Assembly: GCA_938015295.1 (NCBI GenBank)
Contig: CALLQB010000006.1
Coordinates: 1 to 64,000 of the forward strand
Origin: an uncultured Acidimicrobiales bacterium
GTDB taxonomy: Bacteria > Actinomycetota > Acidimicrobiia > Acidimicrobiales > SHLQ01
DNA length: 64,000 bases
Direction of reading: 5' to 3'
Each line of letters begins with the position of its first letter. The stretch's first letter is position 1. Below, piece by piece: positions 47,200 to 58,016 of this stretch. The position numbers were made by a program, and so were the translations under genes. The notes beneath the pieces were generated by a model. It did not search any database. It saw only the letters and a list, made by a program, of their open reading frames with translations, and was not told the DNA's origin.

Positions 47200-47401
47200 G
47201 GCTCACTGTCCACCAACGGCATTCCGCTGCGAGCCGACCGTAGCCCTATCCAGAGAGACGGGAGCGGATACCCCCCTGTTGAATGGCCTGTTGAGCGGCC
47301 TGTTGAGCAGCGATGGGCAACCGCTACCAGCGAAGCTCGCAAGGCCGAGTTTCGGCCGCCCCCTTTCGACGAACCGACGGACACAAACCTAAGCTGGTGA
47401 G

Positions 47402-50320
47402 GTGAACCTCAATGGCGATCGCGACTCGGCACGCCTACATGTTTTGGGCGCCGTTGCGGTAAGCAACGATGGAGCCCTTCGCTCGGTCCGCGGACAACAA
47501 GGAGAGGTGCTCAGTGCACTTATCGCCGCGTACCCCGCAGCGGTTCGCACCGAAGCACTTTTCGAGGCGATCTGGCCAGGCGAAGCACCCAAGTCGGCCA
47601 AGAGTGGACTTGGGGTCGTCGTCCACCGGCTGCGGGCCCGTATTGCTGCACCGACGAATCCCATCGAGAACGACGGCGGCGCGTATCGCTTGGCGCTTCC
47701 TCCAACCGTGTTCGACCACACCGGGTTTCTCTCAGCCGCAGCTGCCGCTCAAGCAGCGCTCGATAGCGGGCAACCAAACGCTGCCGCCGATCAACTCTCG
47801 AGCGCCCTTCAACTCTGGCGAGGGCCAGCTGTCGATCCTTTCGCAGCGCTCCCACTCGTGCAGCCGTTCGCCGCCCACCTAGAGCAGCGGCGAAATGAAG
47901 CCGAAGAACTTCTCCTCGGTGCTCTCCTCGAGGCGGACCGCAACGATGACGCTGCAACGCAGGCGACACTGTTCGTCGAACGCGAGCCCTACCGCGAGCG
48001 ACGGTGGGAGCTGCTCATGACGGCGCTGTACCGGTCCGACCGGCAGGCCGAAGCGTTGCAAGCCGCCCAACGGGTTCGACAAATCCTTCGAGAAGATCTG
48101 GGAATTGAGCCAAGCAAAACGCTTCGCAAACTCGAGGCAGACATTCTCAACCAAGAGCCGTCGCTCGACCGGCCGACGACTACAAACGCACCGGCAGACA
48201 TCGGCCACTTCGTCTCGAAACTTCGAACACAAACACGCCAAATCCCACAAGTCACCGCAAACTTCGTCGGACGGACCCAGGAAATCCTTGAGCTCATCGA
48301 TGCCTTCGAAAGCCACCGCCTAGTCTGCATTGTCGGCCCTTCCGGGGCGGGTAAGAGCACCCTCGCTGCCCACTACGCACACGGATCTGCAGATCGACGA
48401 CCAATCTGGATGGCGTTGTCGGATGTGCCCGAAGCGGCACTGCTCAGCGAACTCGCAGGCCGGCTAGGAGTCCGCGTCGGCACCAACCTGGCCTCCGACC
48501 TCACTGAAGCACTCAACGGCGAACCGACGCTGTTGGTGCTCGACAGCGTCGAAGGCGCGCGAAGTGCCGTTGCCGAGGTGGCCGAAGCACTCCTTGCAGC
48601 GTGTGAGGGTCTCCATATTCTCTTGACCGGCCAGGTAGCGCCTGGATCTCCCAATGAACGAGCCCTTGAGCTCGGACCGCTGACGCTCGAAGCCGGACGG
48701 AGCCTGCTGCTTAAGAGTGCCTTCGGCGGCGCTGAGCACTCAACCATTGATCCGGGCGAACTCGACGTACTGCTACGCCAACTCGATGTTATGCCGCTCC
48801 ACCTCGAACTCGTTGCCCCTGCACTTCGGTCAACACCCCCCGATCAGCTGTGCCAGCAACTCTCAGAATCACTCTGCGTTGCGAGCTCACCCGGCCAAGC
48901 CAACGAGAGGCATCGCACCTTGGTCGCTGCCTTCGATTGGTCGTACGGACTACTGTCCGCTGATGAGGCCGATGTATCAGAGACACTCGGCGTCATGGAC
49001 GGACAATTTACGGTCGAGGATGCGGCTGTCGTCACCGGTCGACCGATCAACGAGGTTCGCGCCACCGTTTCCACGCTCGCGAGTCACTCGCTCCTCGAGC
49101 GGGGACTCGCGACATCTCCACCGACGTTCAGGCAGTCGCCCTCGATACGAACCCATGCCCGACAGCGTCTCGCCTCCTCGGGTCGGCTTGCGAAACTCGA
49201 GAACCGCCACACCGATCACTACGTCGAACTCGTGGCATCCGCGTCTGAGGCACTGCGGGGGCCAAACGAAGAGCAGGCGGTAGCCCGGCTTGCACCAGTT
49301 GAGGATCAACTTCGGGCGACCCACGAACGGCTCGTCGCCACAGGCGACACCAGGCGCTCTGCCGCCTTCGCCCGCAACATGTGGGAATACAGCTTTCTTC
49401 GCCAGCGGTTTAGCCAGTTCCATTGGCTGCCCGACACGCTCGCGATGGACGGCATCGACAAGCTCGACGACTACGAAGCACTCCTCGGCACAGCGGCGCT
49501 TGCCGCGTGGGCTCGAAACGACTTTGCCCGAAGCCACCTGCTCGCCAAACACGCAGAAGATCGCGCGATAACCGCCTCCAAGCCAGTTCCGATGGACGCC
49601 TTGTTCGCCCAGTTCAATGTTGCGATTCACGAGCACCAGGTCGATGACGCTGGCCGGCTGCTCATCGCCATGTTGCAGGCAGCAAAGGACTCGCGCGATG
49701 ACCGACGGATCAGCGACTCGCTCGTATCGCTGACCCTTGGCCAGATCCAGCTAGGCCAAAATGCCGAGGCGATTACCACAGCCAAACGCTCTCTTCGGCT
49801 CGCACAAAACACCGGTAACCCGACCTCGATTTCGTGGGCGACCTTCGCGCTTGGAGCAGCTCGACTCAGCTCCGACCCGCACGAAGCGACTCGACTATTC
49901 GCGGCAAGTAGTCGGCTGGCTCGCACGGTCGACAACCAATGGGTCCACGGCATGGCATCCACCTCGCTGGTGACCTGCCTGCGATCGCAGGGCCGTAACG
50001 AACGGGCCAGACAGATCCTGGTCGACGTGGTCGATGTGTGGAGTCGATCGAAGTCGCCTTCGCTCCTCGGGCGAGCCTGCCACGAGACCGTGTTTGTCTT
50101 GCACGCTCTTGGGGACCGAAAGGGAGCCGCCAGCGCTCTCGAGTACGGCGAGTTCCTCGATCATGTCGCCCCGCTCATGGCTGGCGATGCCGAGCTTCTC
50201 CGCGACCTTCGCTCCGAATTCGAAGCGGACGGTCTCGTGGAAGGACATCTTGTTCCCGAAGACTTAGGGGCAGCCCTTGCCCGCCTGCTGCGCGCCCCAG
50301 CACTGCCAGCACCGAGCTAG
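47402..50320 (+). CDS. SARP/AfsR-like transcriptional regulator (OmpR-wHTH, BTAD, NB-ARC, TPR)
   Basis: A 972-residue multi-domain regulator. Residues ~10-95 form an OmpR-type winged helix (LSALIAAYPAAVRTEALFEA, HRLRARI). ~100-250 are a BTAD helical domain (GPAVDPFAALPLVQPFAAHL, QILREDLGIEPSKTLRKLE). An NB-ARC ATPase follows with Walker A GPSGAGKST (312-320) and a Walker B-like LLVLDSVE. The last ~350 residues are TPR-like helices. AfsR-type proteins activate secondary-metabolism or stress genes after nucleotide-dependent assembly. The GTG at 47402 is used. Its stop overlaps that of the convergent oxygenase gene in the sequence CTAG, so the two are packed with no spacer. Confidence 0.9.
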   Translation: MNLNGDRDSARLHVLGAVAVSNDGALRSVRGQQGEVLSALIAAYPAAVRTEALFEAIWPGEAPKSAKSGLGVVVHRLRARIAAPTNPIENDGGAYRLALPPTVFDHTGFLSAAAAAQAALDSGQPNAAADQLSSALQLWRGPAVDPFAALPLVQPFAAHLEQRRNEAEELLLGALLEADRNDDAATQATLFVEREPYRERRWELLMTALYRSDRQAEALQAAQRVRQILREDLGIEPSKTLRKLEADILNQEPSLDRPTTTNAPADIGHFVSKLRTQTRQIPQVTANFVGRTQEILELIDAFESHRLVCIVGPSGAGKSTLAAHYAHGSADRRPIWMALSDVPEAALLSELAGRLGVRVGTNLASDLTEALNGEPTLLVLDSVEGARSAVAEVAEALLAACEGLHILLTGQVAPGSPNERALELGPLTLEAGRSLLLKSAFGGAEHSTIDPGELDVLLRQLDVMPLHLELVAPALRSTPPDQLCQQLSESLCVASSPGQANERHRTLVAAFDWSYGLLSADEADVSETLGVMDGQFTVEDAAVVTGRPINEVRATVSTLASHSLLERGLATSPPTFRQSPSIRTHARQRLASSGRLAKLENRHTDHYVELVASASEALRGPNEEQAVARLAPVEDQLRATHERLVATGDTRRSAAFARNMWEYSFLRQRFSQFHWLPDTLAMDGIDKLDDYEALLGTAALAAWARNDFARSHLLAKHAEDRAITASKPVPMDALFAQFNVAIHEHQVDDAGRLLIAMLQAAKDSRDDRRISDSLVSLTLGQIQLGQNAEAITTAKRSLRLAQNTGNPTSISWATFALGAARLSSDPHEATRLFAASSRLARTVDNQWVHGMASTSLVTCLRSQGRNERARQILVDVVDVWSRSKSPSLLGRACHETVFVLHALGDRKGAASALEYGEFLDHVAPLMAGDAELLRDLRSEFEADGLVEGHLVPEDLGAALARLLRAPALPAPS

Positions 50321-52674
50321 CCGACCGGCCAATAGTCGTTGGCCACCTGCCCGACCAGCGGCCTCGAATCACGCGTTTCTGACAGCTTCATCGGTCGCCG
50401 ATACGGACGCCCCGCCCCTTCAGCAAAGAACGGCTCGGTGCAGAACCCGCCAAGCCTGCGAAGAACCCACCTGGTTCCACGAGCCGACCAGCCACGAGCG
50501 AGCAGCCCGGTGAGGACTCGTGCCACAACCGCAGAGCGGCGCCGCCCGCGACCCGGACTCACCAGCACAATCCGGTTCACGGCTGGATCGCCAAGCACCG
50601 ACATCAACCCGGATGCCAACCAATCGAGCGAACGTGGCAGCCCGTCGCCAATACCCTCGACCAAAGCCTCGGTCAGCCGCACACCGTCGACCGAACGGCG
50701 ATGATGCCGCCGCCGGATGTGGTGGGCCAGCGCTCGCGCTTCGTGGTAAGTAAGCGGCCGACGCGAACCATCGTCTTGTGGCATGGTTACGGCTTCGTAG
50801 GGAGCGCCCAGCAAATACCCAACGCCGAGCCAGAACTGCACGTAGCCGTCGCACGCTTCCTCAGACGGCAAGACGGCCAGTCTCGACATCATCTCCAGCA
50901 CCGGGACAGCAAAACTGAGAGCTGCGCCGAGCACGTCTTCTTGGTTCAGTGGCCAACCATCGGCACCGGTATCCCACCCGTTGGCGATCAGCTGTCCGGT
51001 GACCAGTGCATGGATACTCCGCACGCCACGTACCGACGCAAACGCCGCACCGTCGGCGACCAGCCGTCCGTCCTCCCAGCCATCTTCGCTCAAGAGGAGA
51101 TCGTTGATGAACTGAGCCGTTTCACCCGTTCGCCGGACCGGATCGGTGGCCAAGTCCGAGACCGCCCCAAGTACTCGCACCCCGTCCGCGGCGGCGTAGC
51201 TCTCGGGAAGCGAGCGAAACAGTAGGCCCATGAACATCACTGTGCTCGAATCCCGAAACAGGTTTCTCGCCACCTCGCATACCTGCGGGTCGAGAAGCCC
51301 ACCTGGCACAGCCACGTGGGCTAGCCGCTCGGCCACATCGCCGTGCACGGCCGCGAAGAAGTCAGCCTGTCGCGCCGGGTCCTGGACGGTGGCGAACGAC
51401 AGCAGGCTTGCTCCGGGAACTAGGGGGTGACTCGAGCGGATTCGCGCCTCGTCAAGCTGCCTGTCACTGAGCGGGCTGTTTGTCAGCCGCCGGCCAATGG
51501 TATCGCTAGCCAGCTTTACTGGTGAAGAATGCACGTGAAGTTGCTTCGACCTTTGTGCGAGAGCGGCGGCAAATGGTCGCCATTCGGGAGTGCGAAGCAC
51601 CCCACCGCCGTCGTTACGAAACGCCGGATTTCTTTGGTGTTCGGCAAAGATGGCAAAGATGTATGCCGTGCGATCAGCGAGGTCGTTCCAGCATTCGGCG
51701 GGTCGGCCGTTAACGTCGAACCGATCGAACAGCAGCGCCAAAGCGTCGCGTGGCGGCAGCGAAGCGATGGCTTCGTAGTCGTCAGACACGCTGGTCAAAG
51801 CTGTCGCACGCGATCGGTCGACGCCAATGCCGTAGCCGGTCGGTTCCACAGGCTCGCCGACCCGAATTCGCCGGTCCGGAAGTTCCACCACGACAAAACG
51901 TCGTGTTGCCGTTTCGATCCACCAGTGCTCCAGCCGCAGACGCCATGCCTTCGGTGCCTGATTGCGCCATTGTCGGCGGGTCTGTAGCGGTCTCCAGGGC
52001 GTCGTCAGCGTGCGCAACCACGTCCGAAAACCCATGCTGATCGCCAACGACAACAACCGCTGTTCATGCAGTGCGAGAAAACAGTTCCCCAGCAAGACGG
52101 CGTCGCTGCGGTCGCTCGTTGATTGCGCCGCGATTGCGTCGCGATAGGCCCGGAATCCAGCGACCAGATATTGGTTGTAGCCATCCGAGTTGGACTGAAG
52201 TCGCGGGTCGCGGGCTGGCTCCCAGAAGCTCGACGAACCAGCCCCAGGCCTACCAGGCGGCTCAACGAGGCGTTTCTTGAGGTCTCGCTCACAGAGGGTC
52301 CACGCCTCGTCCAGATCGCCGCCGGCTTCCGCAGTCGCCCCAATCGTGTCAAGAAACGTTACAAAGGCCCGGCCGATGTCGGCATACACATCGCGGTTTC
52401 CGTCGGCGAACGCCCGAGCGATGTAACGGCCGAGCACCGGAACCGGGAGCGTAAGATACGCACCGATCGACCGGCTTGCCCATTGACCAATGGTCGCCCA
52501 CGTCGCATCCTCGGCGCCGACAACCTGCGCCATACGTTCCGCAAGGTCGCCGTAGCCCTGTGTGATGAGCTCGTTGCGAAGGCGCACCGGCATGGGGGTA
52601 AAGACTGTCGCGTCTATGCGCTCATGGGAGATCGAACGATCGTCGAGCCGCGGGACCCAAGCGTGCCGCTTCAT
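50317..52674 (-). CDS. MpaB/rubber-oxygenase-type (DUF2236) protein with large N-terminal domain
   Basis: A 785-residue protein. The C-terminal ~390 residues match the MpaB/Lcp (DUF2236) heme-oxygenase family: HPLVPGASLLSFATVQDPAR, DPVRRTGETAQFINDLLL, VRSIHALVTGQLIANGW with a candidate heme His, and WPLNQEDVLGAALSFAVPVL. The N-terminal ~400 residues have no recognised domain; they include YADIGRAFVTFLDTIGA and LGNCFLALHEQRLLSLAISM and are mostly helical. Known relatives are ~400 residues, so this is about twice the size. It may oxidise a lipid or polyprenoid; substrate unknown. Start uncertain; ATG at 52674 is used. Confidence 0.75.
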   Translation of the reverse strand: MKRHAWVPRLDDRSISHERIDATVFTPMPVRLRNELITQGYGDLAERMAQVVGAEDATWATIGQWASRSIGAYLTLPVPVLGRYIARAFADGNRDVYADIGRAFVTFLDTIGATAEAGGDLDEAWTLCERDLKKRLVEPPGRPGAGSSSFWEPARDPRLQSNSDGYNQYLVAGFRAYRDAIAAQSTSDRSDAVLLGNCFLALHEQRLLSLAISMGFRTWLRTLTTPWRPLQTRRQWRNQAPKAWRLRLEHWWIETATRRFVVVELPDRRIRVGEPVEPTGYGIGVDRSRATALTSVSDDYEAIASLPPRDALALLFDRFDVNGRPAECWNDLADRTAYIFAIFAEHQRNPAFRNDGGGVLRTPEWRPFAAALAQRSKQLHVHSSPVKLASDTIGRRLTNSPLSDRQLDEARIRSSHPLVPGASLLSFATVQDPARQADFFAAVHGDVAERLAHVAVPGGLLDPQVCEVARNLFRDSSTVMFMGLLFRSLPESYAAADGVRVLGAVSDLATDPVRRTGETAQFINDLLLSEDGWEDGRLVADGAAFASVRGVRSIHALVTGQLIANGWDTGADGWPLNQEDVLGAALSFAVPVLEMMSRLAVLPSEEACDGYVQFWLGVGYLLGAPYEAVTMPQDDGSRRPLTYHEARALAHHIRRRHHRRSVDGVRLTEALVEGIGDGLPRSLDWLASGLMSVLGDPAVNRIVLVSPGRGRRRSAVVARVLTGLLARGWSARGTRWVLRRLGGFCTEPFFAEGAGRPYRRPMKLSETRDSRPLVGQVANDYWPVG

Positions 52675-53085
52675 GAAGCGGCAGTCCGAGCCATATCCGT
52701 CATGCGCAGCAACGCATCTCCGATGGTAAAGGGTCCTGCTGACAAAGGGAGACTTTTCGATCCGCTAGCTGAGAACGATTGTTCCCCCCTTGCTGATTCG
52801 ATGTTGTCTCTCCTTGCCAGCAGGCCCTGTTGGGCAATCCGCCGATTGCCCAACGGTTTCCGCCACCTCTGGGGGACGACCGGAGGCGCAGACCTGTGTG
52901 CTGCAGGGGGGACATCAGCACACGCGGCCAGAAAATGCATCCGGAGTACCCACCGTGTCGACATCGTGGCACGCACACATAGACAAACGATTAACAGATC
53001 GACTGAGCACCCAATCCCGGGGCCCAAAACGACAAATTCCCGGGCCGAAGCCCGGGAATTTGCGAAGCGTTTGTTGCCGAATCGG
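52675..53085. other. Intergenic region downstream of rpsJ and upstream of the oxygenase gene
   Basis: A 411-base gap with no credible gene. It holds, from right to left: the rpsJ terminator (53033-53062); a hairpin GTGTGCTG/CAGCACAC near 52898-52925 with a 12-base loop; and a perfect 11-bp hairpin GTTGGGCAATC/GATTGCCCAAC (52829-52854) with a CGCC loop. The last two lie in what would be the 5' leader or promoter of the minus-strand oxygenase gene. Their role is unknown. Confidence 0.5.
53033..53062 (-). terminator. rpsJ operon terminator with UUCG tetraloop
   Basis: CAAATTCCCGGGC and GCCCGGGAATTTG form a perfect 13-bp stem; on the minus-strand transcript the loop is TTCG, followed by GTCGTTTT. 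It lies 24 bases after the rpsJ stop and ends the rpsL-rpsG-fusA-tuf-rpsJ operon, which in most bacteria would read on into rplC. Confidence 0.9.
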
Positions 53086-53400
53086 CTACTGAATCTTGAT
53101 CTCGATATCAACACCGGCCGGGAGATCGAGACGCTGAAGCGAATCGACCGTCTTCGGCGACGGCTGAATGATGTCGAGGAGCCGCTTATGTACACGCATC
53201 TCGAAATGTTCACGAGAGTCTTTGTACTTATGCGGCGACCGGATCACGGTATACCGATGCTTTTCTGTAGGCAGCGGAATTGGTCCGCGAATATCTGCCT
53301 GAGTGCGCTTGACCGTCTCGACGATCTTTTTCGTCGACTGGTCGATGACCTCATGGTCATAGGCCTTCAGTCGGATGCGGATCTTTTGTGATGCTGCCAT
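53086..53400 (-). CDS. rpsJ: 30S ribosomal protein S10
   Basis: A 104-residue S10 (NusE): [40 protein letters not shown] and [17 protein letters not shown]. It also joins transcription antitermination complexes. It follows tuf by 13 bases and is followed by a terminator rather than by rplC. Confidence 0.98.
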   Translation of the reverse strand: MAASQKIRIRLKAYDHEVIDQSTKKIVETVKRTQADIRGPIPLPTEKHRYTVIRSPHKYKDSREHFEMRVHKRLLDIIQPSPKTVDSLQRLDLPAGVDIEIKIQ

Positions 53401-53413
53401 TGCTACCAGTCTG

Positions 53414-54604
53414 CTACTTGAGGATCTTCGTTACCGAACCGGCGCCAACAGTTCGGCCACCTTCTCGGATAGCGAACCGCAGACCTTCGTCCATGGCGAT
53501 CGGGTTGATCAGTTCGACATGCATCTCGGTGTTGTCGCCCGGAACGCACATTTCCGTGCCTTCAGGGAGCGTGATGGTGCCGGTGATGTCGGTGGTTCGG
53601 AAGTAGAACTGCGGACGGTAGTTGGAGAAGAACGGCTTGTGACGGCCACCCTCGTCCTTACCGAGCACGTAGACCTGAGCTTCGAACTCGGTGTGAGGAG
53701 TGATGGAACCAGGTGCTGCAAGCACCTGTCCACGCTGCACGTCTTCTTTGTCGATACCACGGAGAAGGGCGCCGATGTTGTCGCCAGCCATACCCTCGTC
53801 GAGGAGCTTGCGGAACATCTCAACACCGGTACAGGTGGTGGTCTGCGTGTCGCGGATGCCGACGATTTCGATGTTGTCGCCGGTGTTGACCTTGCCCTGT
53901 TCAACCTTGCCGGTCACCACGGTGCCACGACCGGTGATCGAGAAGACGTCTTCAATCGGCATAAGGAATGGCTTGTCGAGTTCGCGAACCGGCTCGGGGA
54001 TGAACTCATCGACCTGTGCCATAAGTTCAATGATTTGAGCTGCAGCGTCGGCGTCGCCCTCAAGAGCCTTGAGAGCCGAAACCTTCACGACCGGGGTGTC
54101 GTCACCGGGGAAGTCGTACTCGTCGAGAAGTTCACGTACTTCCATTTCGACGAGCTCGAGGAGTTCTTCGTCGTCGACTACGTCGCACTTGTTGAGCGCC
54201 ACAACAATCTTGGGCACACCAACCTGGCGAGCGAGCAGTACGTGCTCACGAGTCTGAGGCATTGGGCCGTCAGCAGCTGACACAACAAGAATCGCACCGT
54301 CGACCTGAGCCGCACCGGTGATCATGTTCTTGATGTAGTCGGCGTGACCTGGCATGTCGACGTGCGCGTAGTGGCGATTGTCGGTCTCGTATTCAACGTG
54401 AGACACATTGATCGTGATACCGCGCTCGCGCTCTTCTGGCGCCTTATCGATGTTCTCGAACTCCGTGAATGAAGTCGAGTCCGGGTTTGCATCGGACAGC
54501 ACCTTGGTGATTGCTGCCGTCAACGTCGTCTTACCGTGGTCGATGTGACCCATCGTGCCCACGTTGACGTGGGGCTTGTTCCGCTCGAACGTCTGTTTTG
54601 CCAT
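53414..54604 (-). CDS. tuf: Elongation factor Tu
   Basis: A 396-residue EF-Tu, the GTPase that delivers aminoacyl-tRNA. It starts [16 protein letters not shown] at 54604. G1 [13 protein letters not shown], effector region [14 protein letters not shown]3 [12 protein letters not shown] and NKCD are intact. The longer frame to 54673 adds an unrelated leader. A 197-base gap to fusA may carry its own promoter. Confidence 0.98.
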   Translation of the reverse strand: MAKQTFERNKPHVNVGTMGHIDHGKTTLTAAITKVLSDANPDSTSFTEFENIDKAPEERERGITINVSHVEYETDNRHYAHVDMPGHADYIKNMITGAAQVDGAILVVSAADGPMPQTREHVLLARQVGVPKIVVALNKCDVVDDEELLELVEMEVRELLDEYDFPGDDTPVVKVSALKALEGDADAAAQIIELMAQVDEFIPEPVRELDKPFLMPIEDVFSITGRGTVVTGKVEQGKVNTGDNIEIVGIRDTQTTTCTGVEMFRKLLDEGMAGDNIGALLRGIDKEDVQRGQVLAAPGSITPHTEFEAQVYVLGKDEGGRHKPFFSNYRPQFYFRTTDITGTITLPEGTEMCVPGDNTEMHVELINPIAMDEGLRFAIREGGRTVGAGSVTKILK

Positions 54605-54801
54605 TGGTCTTCCTTGAACCGTTTTCTCTGTGTACTCGGGGTGAGTGTGTTTTCGTGGGGACTCGCCGCGCACAGAGCGACGATATGTCTGTATCTTTTT
54701 CTGTTGACCGCACGGGGCAGTCGATTCCCGCTGCGTGCGCAGCGTAGATCTTGGTACTCATGTGCAAGCTCCGACGAGTCGGGCCAGCTACACGCTAACG
54801 A

Positions 54802-56901
54802 TTATTCGCCGCGAACTCGCGCAACGATTTCTTCCTGCACGCTCGCAGGCGTTGGCTGATAGGAGTCGAACTGCATGGTGTAGGTAGCACGACCCTGGGT
54901 ACTCGAACGCAGGTCGGTAGAGTAACCGAACATCGACGAAAGCGGGACTTGGGCCAGAACAACCTGGTTGAGACCACGCTGTTCGGTGCCCTGAACCTGG
55001 CCACGCCGACTGTTGAGGTCGCCCACAACATCGCCGAGATAGTTATCAGGTGTCACAACTTCGACAGCCATAACCGGCTCGAGAAGAACAGGCTTAGCTT
55101 TGCGCATTGCCTCTTTGAACCACATGGTTCCGGCAATTTTGAAGGCCATGTCTGAGGAGTCAACGTCATGGGTTTTTCCGTCGGTCAGCGTGACCTTCAT
55201 GTCGACGGTGGGATAGCCGCACAACACACCGGAGGTCATTGCCTCTTTTACGCCGTTGTCGACAGCAGGAATATATTCCTTCGGAATATTTCCACCCTTG
55301 ATCTTGTCTTCGAACTCATACCCGCCACCTGGTCCGGTGGGCTCGAGAGTCGCCGTGATCACCGCAAACTGACCGGAGCCACCCGACTGCTTCTTGTGGG
55401 TGTAGGTAAGGCCTTCGCAAGGAACCTGGATGGTTTCGCGGTAGGCAACCTGTGGCCGGCCAACGTTGGCCTCGACCTTGAACTCGCGCATCATGCGGTC
55501 GACGAGCACCTCGAGGTGAAGTTCGCCCATGCCCGAGATGATGGTCTGCGCGGTTTCTTCGTTGGTCTCGACCCGGAAGGTGGGATCTTCTTCAGACAGC
55601 GCACCGAGCGCCTTACTGAGTTTGTCCTGATCGCCCTTGGACTTCGGCTCGACGGCAACCTGGATAACCGGATCCGGGAAGTCGAGCGATTCGAGGGTGA
55701 TCTGCGCTTTGGTATCGCATAGCGAGTCGCCAGTTCGAGTGTTTTTGAAGCCGATACCCGCGGCGATGTCGCCGGCGCGAACGTCGTCGATATCTTCGCG
55801 GGAGTTCGCGTGCATTTCGAGCAAACGCCCAATGCGCTCTTTGGCAGTGGTTCGGGTGTTGGTGACCTGACCGCCCTTTTCGAGCGAGCCTGAGTACACC
55901 CGAAAGAAGGTGAGTTTGCCGACATGGGGGTCGGTAGCGACCTTGAATGCCAACGCCGAAAAGGGCGCCTTTGGATCAGCGGGACGCGAAATGTCTTCGC
56001 CGGTCTTTGGGTCGGTGCCGATGGTGTCGGGAAGGTCAAGAGGCGACGGCAGGTAATCGATGACTGCATCGAGTAGTGGCTGAACGCCTTTGTTTTTGAA
56101 CGCAGTGCCGTTGAGGATCGGGACGATCTTGTTGGCGATGCAGGCGTCGCGAATGCCCTTCTTCAGCTTGTCTTCGGGAAGGTCTTCAGTCTCAAGGTAG
56201 ATCTCCATGAGATCGTCGTCGGTCTCGGCAACAGCCTCAAGGAGCATGAGTCGGTATTCAGCCGAAATTTCGGCCATGTCGTCGGGAATTTCGACCTCTT
56301 CGTAGGTCGCACCAAGGTCTTTTTCGTCGGTGGTCGGTGGCCAGACAAGCGCCTTCATCTTCACCAGGTCGACGACGCCTTGATACTGCGCCTCGGAGCC
56401 GATTGGCAGCTGGACAACAGCGACGCTCTTGGTGAGACGGTCGGTGATGGTGTCGAGCACGAAGAAGAAATCGGCACCCGTGCGGTCCATCTTGTTGACG
56501 AAACACATACGCGGCACGCCGTACCGGTCGGCCTGACGCCAAACAGTTTCGGTTTGTGGTTCCACGCCAGCAACACCATCAAAGACGGCAACGGCACCGT
56601 CGAGAACTCGCAGAGAACGCTCTACCTCTACGGTGAAGTCAACGTGGCCGGGCGTGTCGATGATGTTGATGCGATGATCTGCCCAAACACATGCGGTGGC
56701 AGCCGACGTAATCGTGATGCCGCGCTCTTGTTCCTGCTCCATCCAGTCCATCGTGGCTGCGCCGTCGTGGACCTCACCGATCTTGTACGAACGACCCGTG
56801 TAGTACAAGATGCGTTCGGTCGTGGTGGTTTTACCCGCGTCGATGTGGGCCATAATGCCGATGTTGCGGGTTCGTTCGAGTGGCAGTCGCTCAACAGCCA
56901 T
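54802..56901 (-). CDS. fusA: Elongation factor G
   Basis: A 699-residue EF-G translocase. G1 [33 protein letters not shown]3 [17 protein letters not shown] and [12 protein letters not shown] are intact; domains II-V follow, including [13 protein letters not shown]. Normal length. It follows rpsG by ~130 bases. Confidence 0.98.
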   Translation of the reverse strand: MAVERLPLERTRNIGIMAHIDAGKTTTTERILYYTGRSYKIGEVHDGAATMDWMEQEQERGITITSAATACVWADHRINIIDTPGHVDFTVEVERSLRVLDGAVAVFDGVAGVEPQTETVWRQADRYGVPRMCFVNKMDRTGADFFFVLDTITDRLTKSVAVVQLPIGSEAQYQGVVDLVKMKALVWPPTTDEKDLGATYEEVEIPDDMAEISAEYRLMLLEAVAETDDDLMEIYLETEDLPEDKLKKGIRDACIANKIVPILNGTAFKNKGVQPLLDAVIDYLPSPLDLPDTIGTDPKTGEDISRPADPKAPFSALAFKVATDPHVGKLTFFRVYSGSLEKGGQVTNTRTTAKERIGRLLEMHANSREDIDDVRAGDIAAGIGFKNTRTGDSLCDTKAQITLESLDFPDPVIQVAVEPKSKGDQDKLSKALGALSEEDPTFRVETNEETAQTIISGMGELHLEVLVDRMMREFKVEANVGRPQVAYRETIQVPCEGLTYTHKKQSGGSGQFAVITATLEPTGPGGGYEFEDKIKGGNIPKEYIPAVDNGVKEAMTSGVLCGYPTVDMKVTLTDGKTHDVDSSDMAFKIAGTMWFKEAMRKAKPVLLEPVMAVEVVTPDNYLGDVVGDLNSRRGQVQGTEQRGLNQVVLAQVPLSSMFGYSTDLRSSTQGRATYTMQFDSYQPTPASVQEEIVARVRGE

Positions 56902-57032
56902 GAGTCAGTCCTTGACGGGGATTAGAGGGAGTATTCGGGTAGTCAGCAGCGCAGACGCGGAGGGAAACGCTGCTGGAAAGTTTACGGGCGAAGTTCCCGA
57001 AAACCGTTGGTACAGCCGATCTAGCGCGGGGA

Positions 57033-57506
57033 TTACCAGCGGTAGTGGGCGAAAGCCTTGTTTGATTCGGCCATTTTGTGAAGATCTTCTTTGCGCTTCA
57101 TGGATGCGCCGATGCCATTGCTTGCGTCGAGGATTTCGTTCGCAAGGCGTTCTGCCATCGTGCGCTCGCGGCGCTTGCGGGAGAACTCGACCAGCCAACG
57201 GATCGACAGGGTCGTCGCCCGACGGGGACGGACCTCGACTGGCACCTGGTAGGTTGCGCCACCGACTCGACGGCTACGAACTTCGAGCTGGGGGCGGATG
57301 TTGTCGATCGCCCGCTTCAGCGTGCTGACGGGATCGTCAGAGCTTGTCTTTTCGGCGACGATCTCAAGAGCGTCGTAGACGATTTTCTCAGCAAGCGAAC
57401 GTTTGCCGCTCTGCAAGATCTTGTTGACGATCTGGGTAACGAGTACCGAGTGGTACACCGGATCGGCGGGGAGTTCGCGGCGCGGCGCGGGACCTTTACG
57501 AGGCAT
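57033..57506 (-). CDS. rpsG: 30S ribosomal protein S7
   Basis: A 157-residue S7: [60 protein letters not shown]. It nucleates the 30S head. Eight bases from rpsL. Confidence 0.98.
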   Translation of the reverse strand: MPRKGPAPRRELPADPVYHSVLVTQIVNKILQSGKRSLAEKIVYDALEIVAEKTSSDDPVSTLKRAIDNIRPQLEVRSRRVGGATYQVPVEVRPRRATTLSIRWLVEFSRKRRERTMAERLANEILDASNGIGASMKRKEDLHKMAESNKAFAHYRW

Positions 57507-57514
57507 TGGAGTTC

Positions 57515-57883
57515 CTAATCCTTCTTGGCGCCGTAGCGACTGCGAGCCTGTTTACGATCGCGGACACCAGAGGTATCGAGCGTGCCGCGAATGACCTTGT
57601 ACCGAACACCGGGAAGGTCTTTCACACGACCACCGCGCACCAGCACGATGGAGTGTTCTTGGAGGTTGTGGCCTTCACCGGGTATGTACGCGGTGACTTC
57701 GACGCCGCTGGTGAGCCGCACACGGCAAACCTTGCGGAGTGCGGAGTTCGGCTTCTTTGGCGTCGTTGTGTACACGCGGGTGCAAACGCCACGGCGCTGC
57801 GGGGCGCCCTTCAGCGCTGGCGTGGTTTCCTTTTTGCGCTTCGACTGACGGCCCTTGCGGACCAGCTGCTGAATGGTTGGCAC
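57515..57883 (-). CDS. rpsL: 30S ribosomal protein S12
   Basis: A 122-residue S12 at the decoding centre: [40 protein letters not shown] with the wild-type Lys pair associated with streptomycin sensitivity, and [20 protein letters not shown]. It is the first gene of the str operon; a good promoter lies ~135 bases upstream. Confidence 0.98.
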   Translation of the reverse strand: MPTIQQLVRKGRQSKRKKETTPALKGAPQRRGVCTRVYTTTPKKPNSALRKVCRVRLTSGVEVTAYIPGEGHNLQEHSIVLVRGGRVKDLPGVRYKVIRGTLDTSGVRDRKQARSRYGAKKD

Positions 57884-58016
57884 TACGAATCCTCAGAGGT
57901 GAAAGAGTAATGATGCGAGATCGTTCCGAGTGCACACCGTTGAGGGCTGATTCGAGTGAATCCACCGGCGACGTACGTGCAGCACGAGAGGCCCGCCAAT
58001 TACGGGCCAAGAGGGC

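Noticed and set aside
47270-47330. Short direct repeats (GGCCTGTTGAGC) before the SARP gene
   Set aside because: Two copies only, without symmetry or a link to the promoter; could be chance.
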